NCBI GenBank assembly: GCA_019323195.1
Contig: JAHWHQ010000065.1
Location: 1-21,089 of the forward strand
From: Candidatus Woesearchaeota archaeon
GTDB lineage: Archaea > Nanobdellota > Nanobdellia > Woesearchaeales > JACPBV01
Length of the DNA: 21,089 nt
Direction of reading: 5' to 3'
In this document: one piece after another, positions 21,012 through 21,089 of the stretch
Numbering within the stretch: the first letter of the stretch is position 1
How the letters are laid out: the number at the start of each line of letters is the position of its first letter
Translations under genes and position numbers: made by a program
The notes under the pieces: generated by a model
Told to the model about the DNA's origin: nothing
Databases searched by the model: none
The model's input: the letters and a program-made list of their open reading frames with translations, nothing else

Positions 21012-21036
21012 CAGGAGGAATTATTAATTCCTCCTG
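21012..21036. repeat. Perfect palindrome in the right-hand gap
   Basis: CAGGAGGAATTA (21012-21023) and TAATTCCTCCTG (21025-21036) are exact inverses around one T. It may be a terminator hairpin for a gene beyond the window, or an operator. The rest of 20926-21089 holds the AT-rich promoter region of the 20925 gene and nothing else I can support. Confidence 0.7.
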
Positions 21037-21089
21037 CTGTTGATTTTCTGCTATGAAACTCAACAAACTCATAAACGGATTCTTCAATA

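Overview
The window is archaeal. It carries a histone, translation factor aIF5A with its hypusination loop, a short zinc-ribbon L40e, a NurA nuclease, a split glycine decarboxylase and an intron-bearing tRNA. Most genes start about 25-30 bases downstream of a TATA box (leaderless), and a few have GGTGA or GGAGG ribosome sites. The winged-helix regulator, the site-2 protease and the gene mix resemble DPANN-type (Woesearchaeota-like) genomes, but that placement is inference from style only.

Layout. 1-437: a 141-bp-period duplication next to a minus-strand tRNA-Lys(UUU) that appears to contain two introns. 438-1340: nadA. 1429-2925: an unknown gene divergent from an orphan NurA nuclease. 2951-3080: a long imperfect foldback. 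3171-6840: a four-helix membrane protein, a PfkB sugar kinase, the histone/aIF5A/L40e operon and an M50 site-2 protease. 6845-9821: an accessory-looking stretch with a winged-helix regulator, a divergent operator-like region, a small HTH-like gene overlapping an antitoxin-like ORF, a membrane protein with a DUF1566-type lectin-like domain, a broken ribbon-helix-helix gene and a RhuM gene. 9818-12557: gcvPB and gcvPA. 12598-13612: an AT-rich island with a GIY-YIG-like remnant and a two-gene unit of unknown function. 13613-15277: a ZIP metal transporter and an AEC transporter. 15322-17470: ilvD bracketed by two foldback elements. 17517-20925: an arginase/agmatinase-family enzyme, two small membrane proteins, threonine synthase and an unknown membrane-anchored protein.

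Metabolically the window holds single steps of several pathways: NAD (nadA), branched-chain amino acids (ilvD), threonine (thrC), glycine cleavage (gcvPA/gcvPB) and possibly polyamines (ureohydrolase). Partner genes such as gcvT, gcvH, nadC and ilvC are not in the window. If the ureohydrolase makes putrescine, it could feed the spermidine that hypusination of aIF5A requires.

The most unusual observation is the pair of foldback elements at 15322-15532 and 17304-17470. They share an identical 31-base tip in the same orientation, but their long stems are unrelated in sequence and each is self-complementary. Next to the shared tip three base pairs differ in a compensatory way. Each element has terminal inverted repeats (13 and 17 bp) flanked by an 8-bp direct repeat (perfect in one, 7 of 8 in the other), and together they flank ilvD. 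Second is the tRNA-Lys, where a 19-base insertion after the anticodon stem can fold as a bulge-helix-bulge whose predicted cuts restore a normal variable loop.
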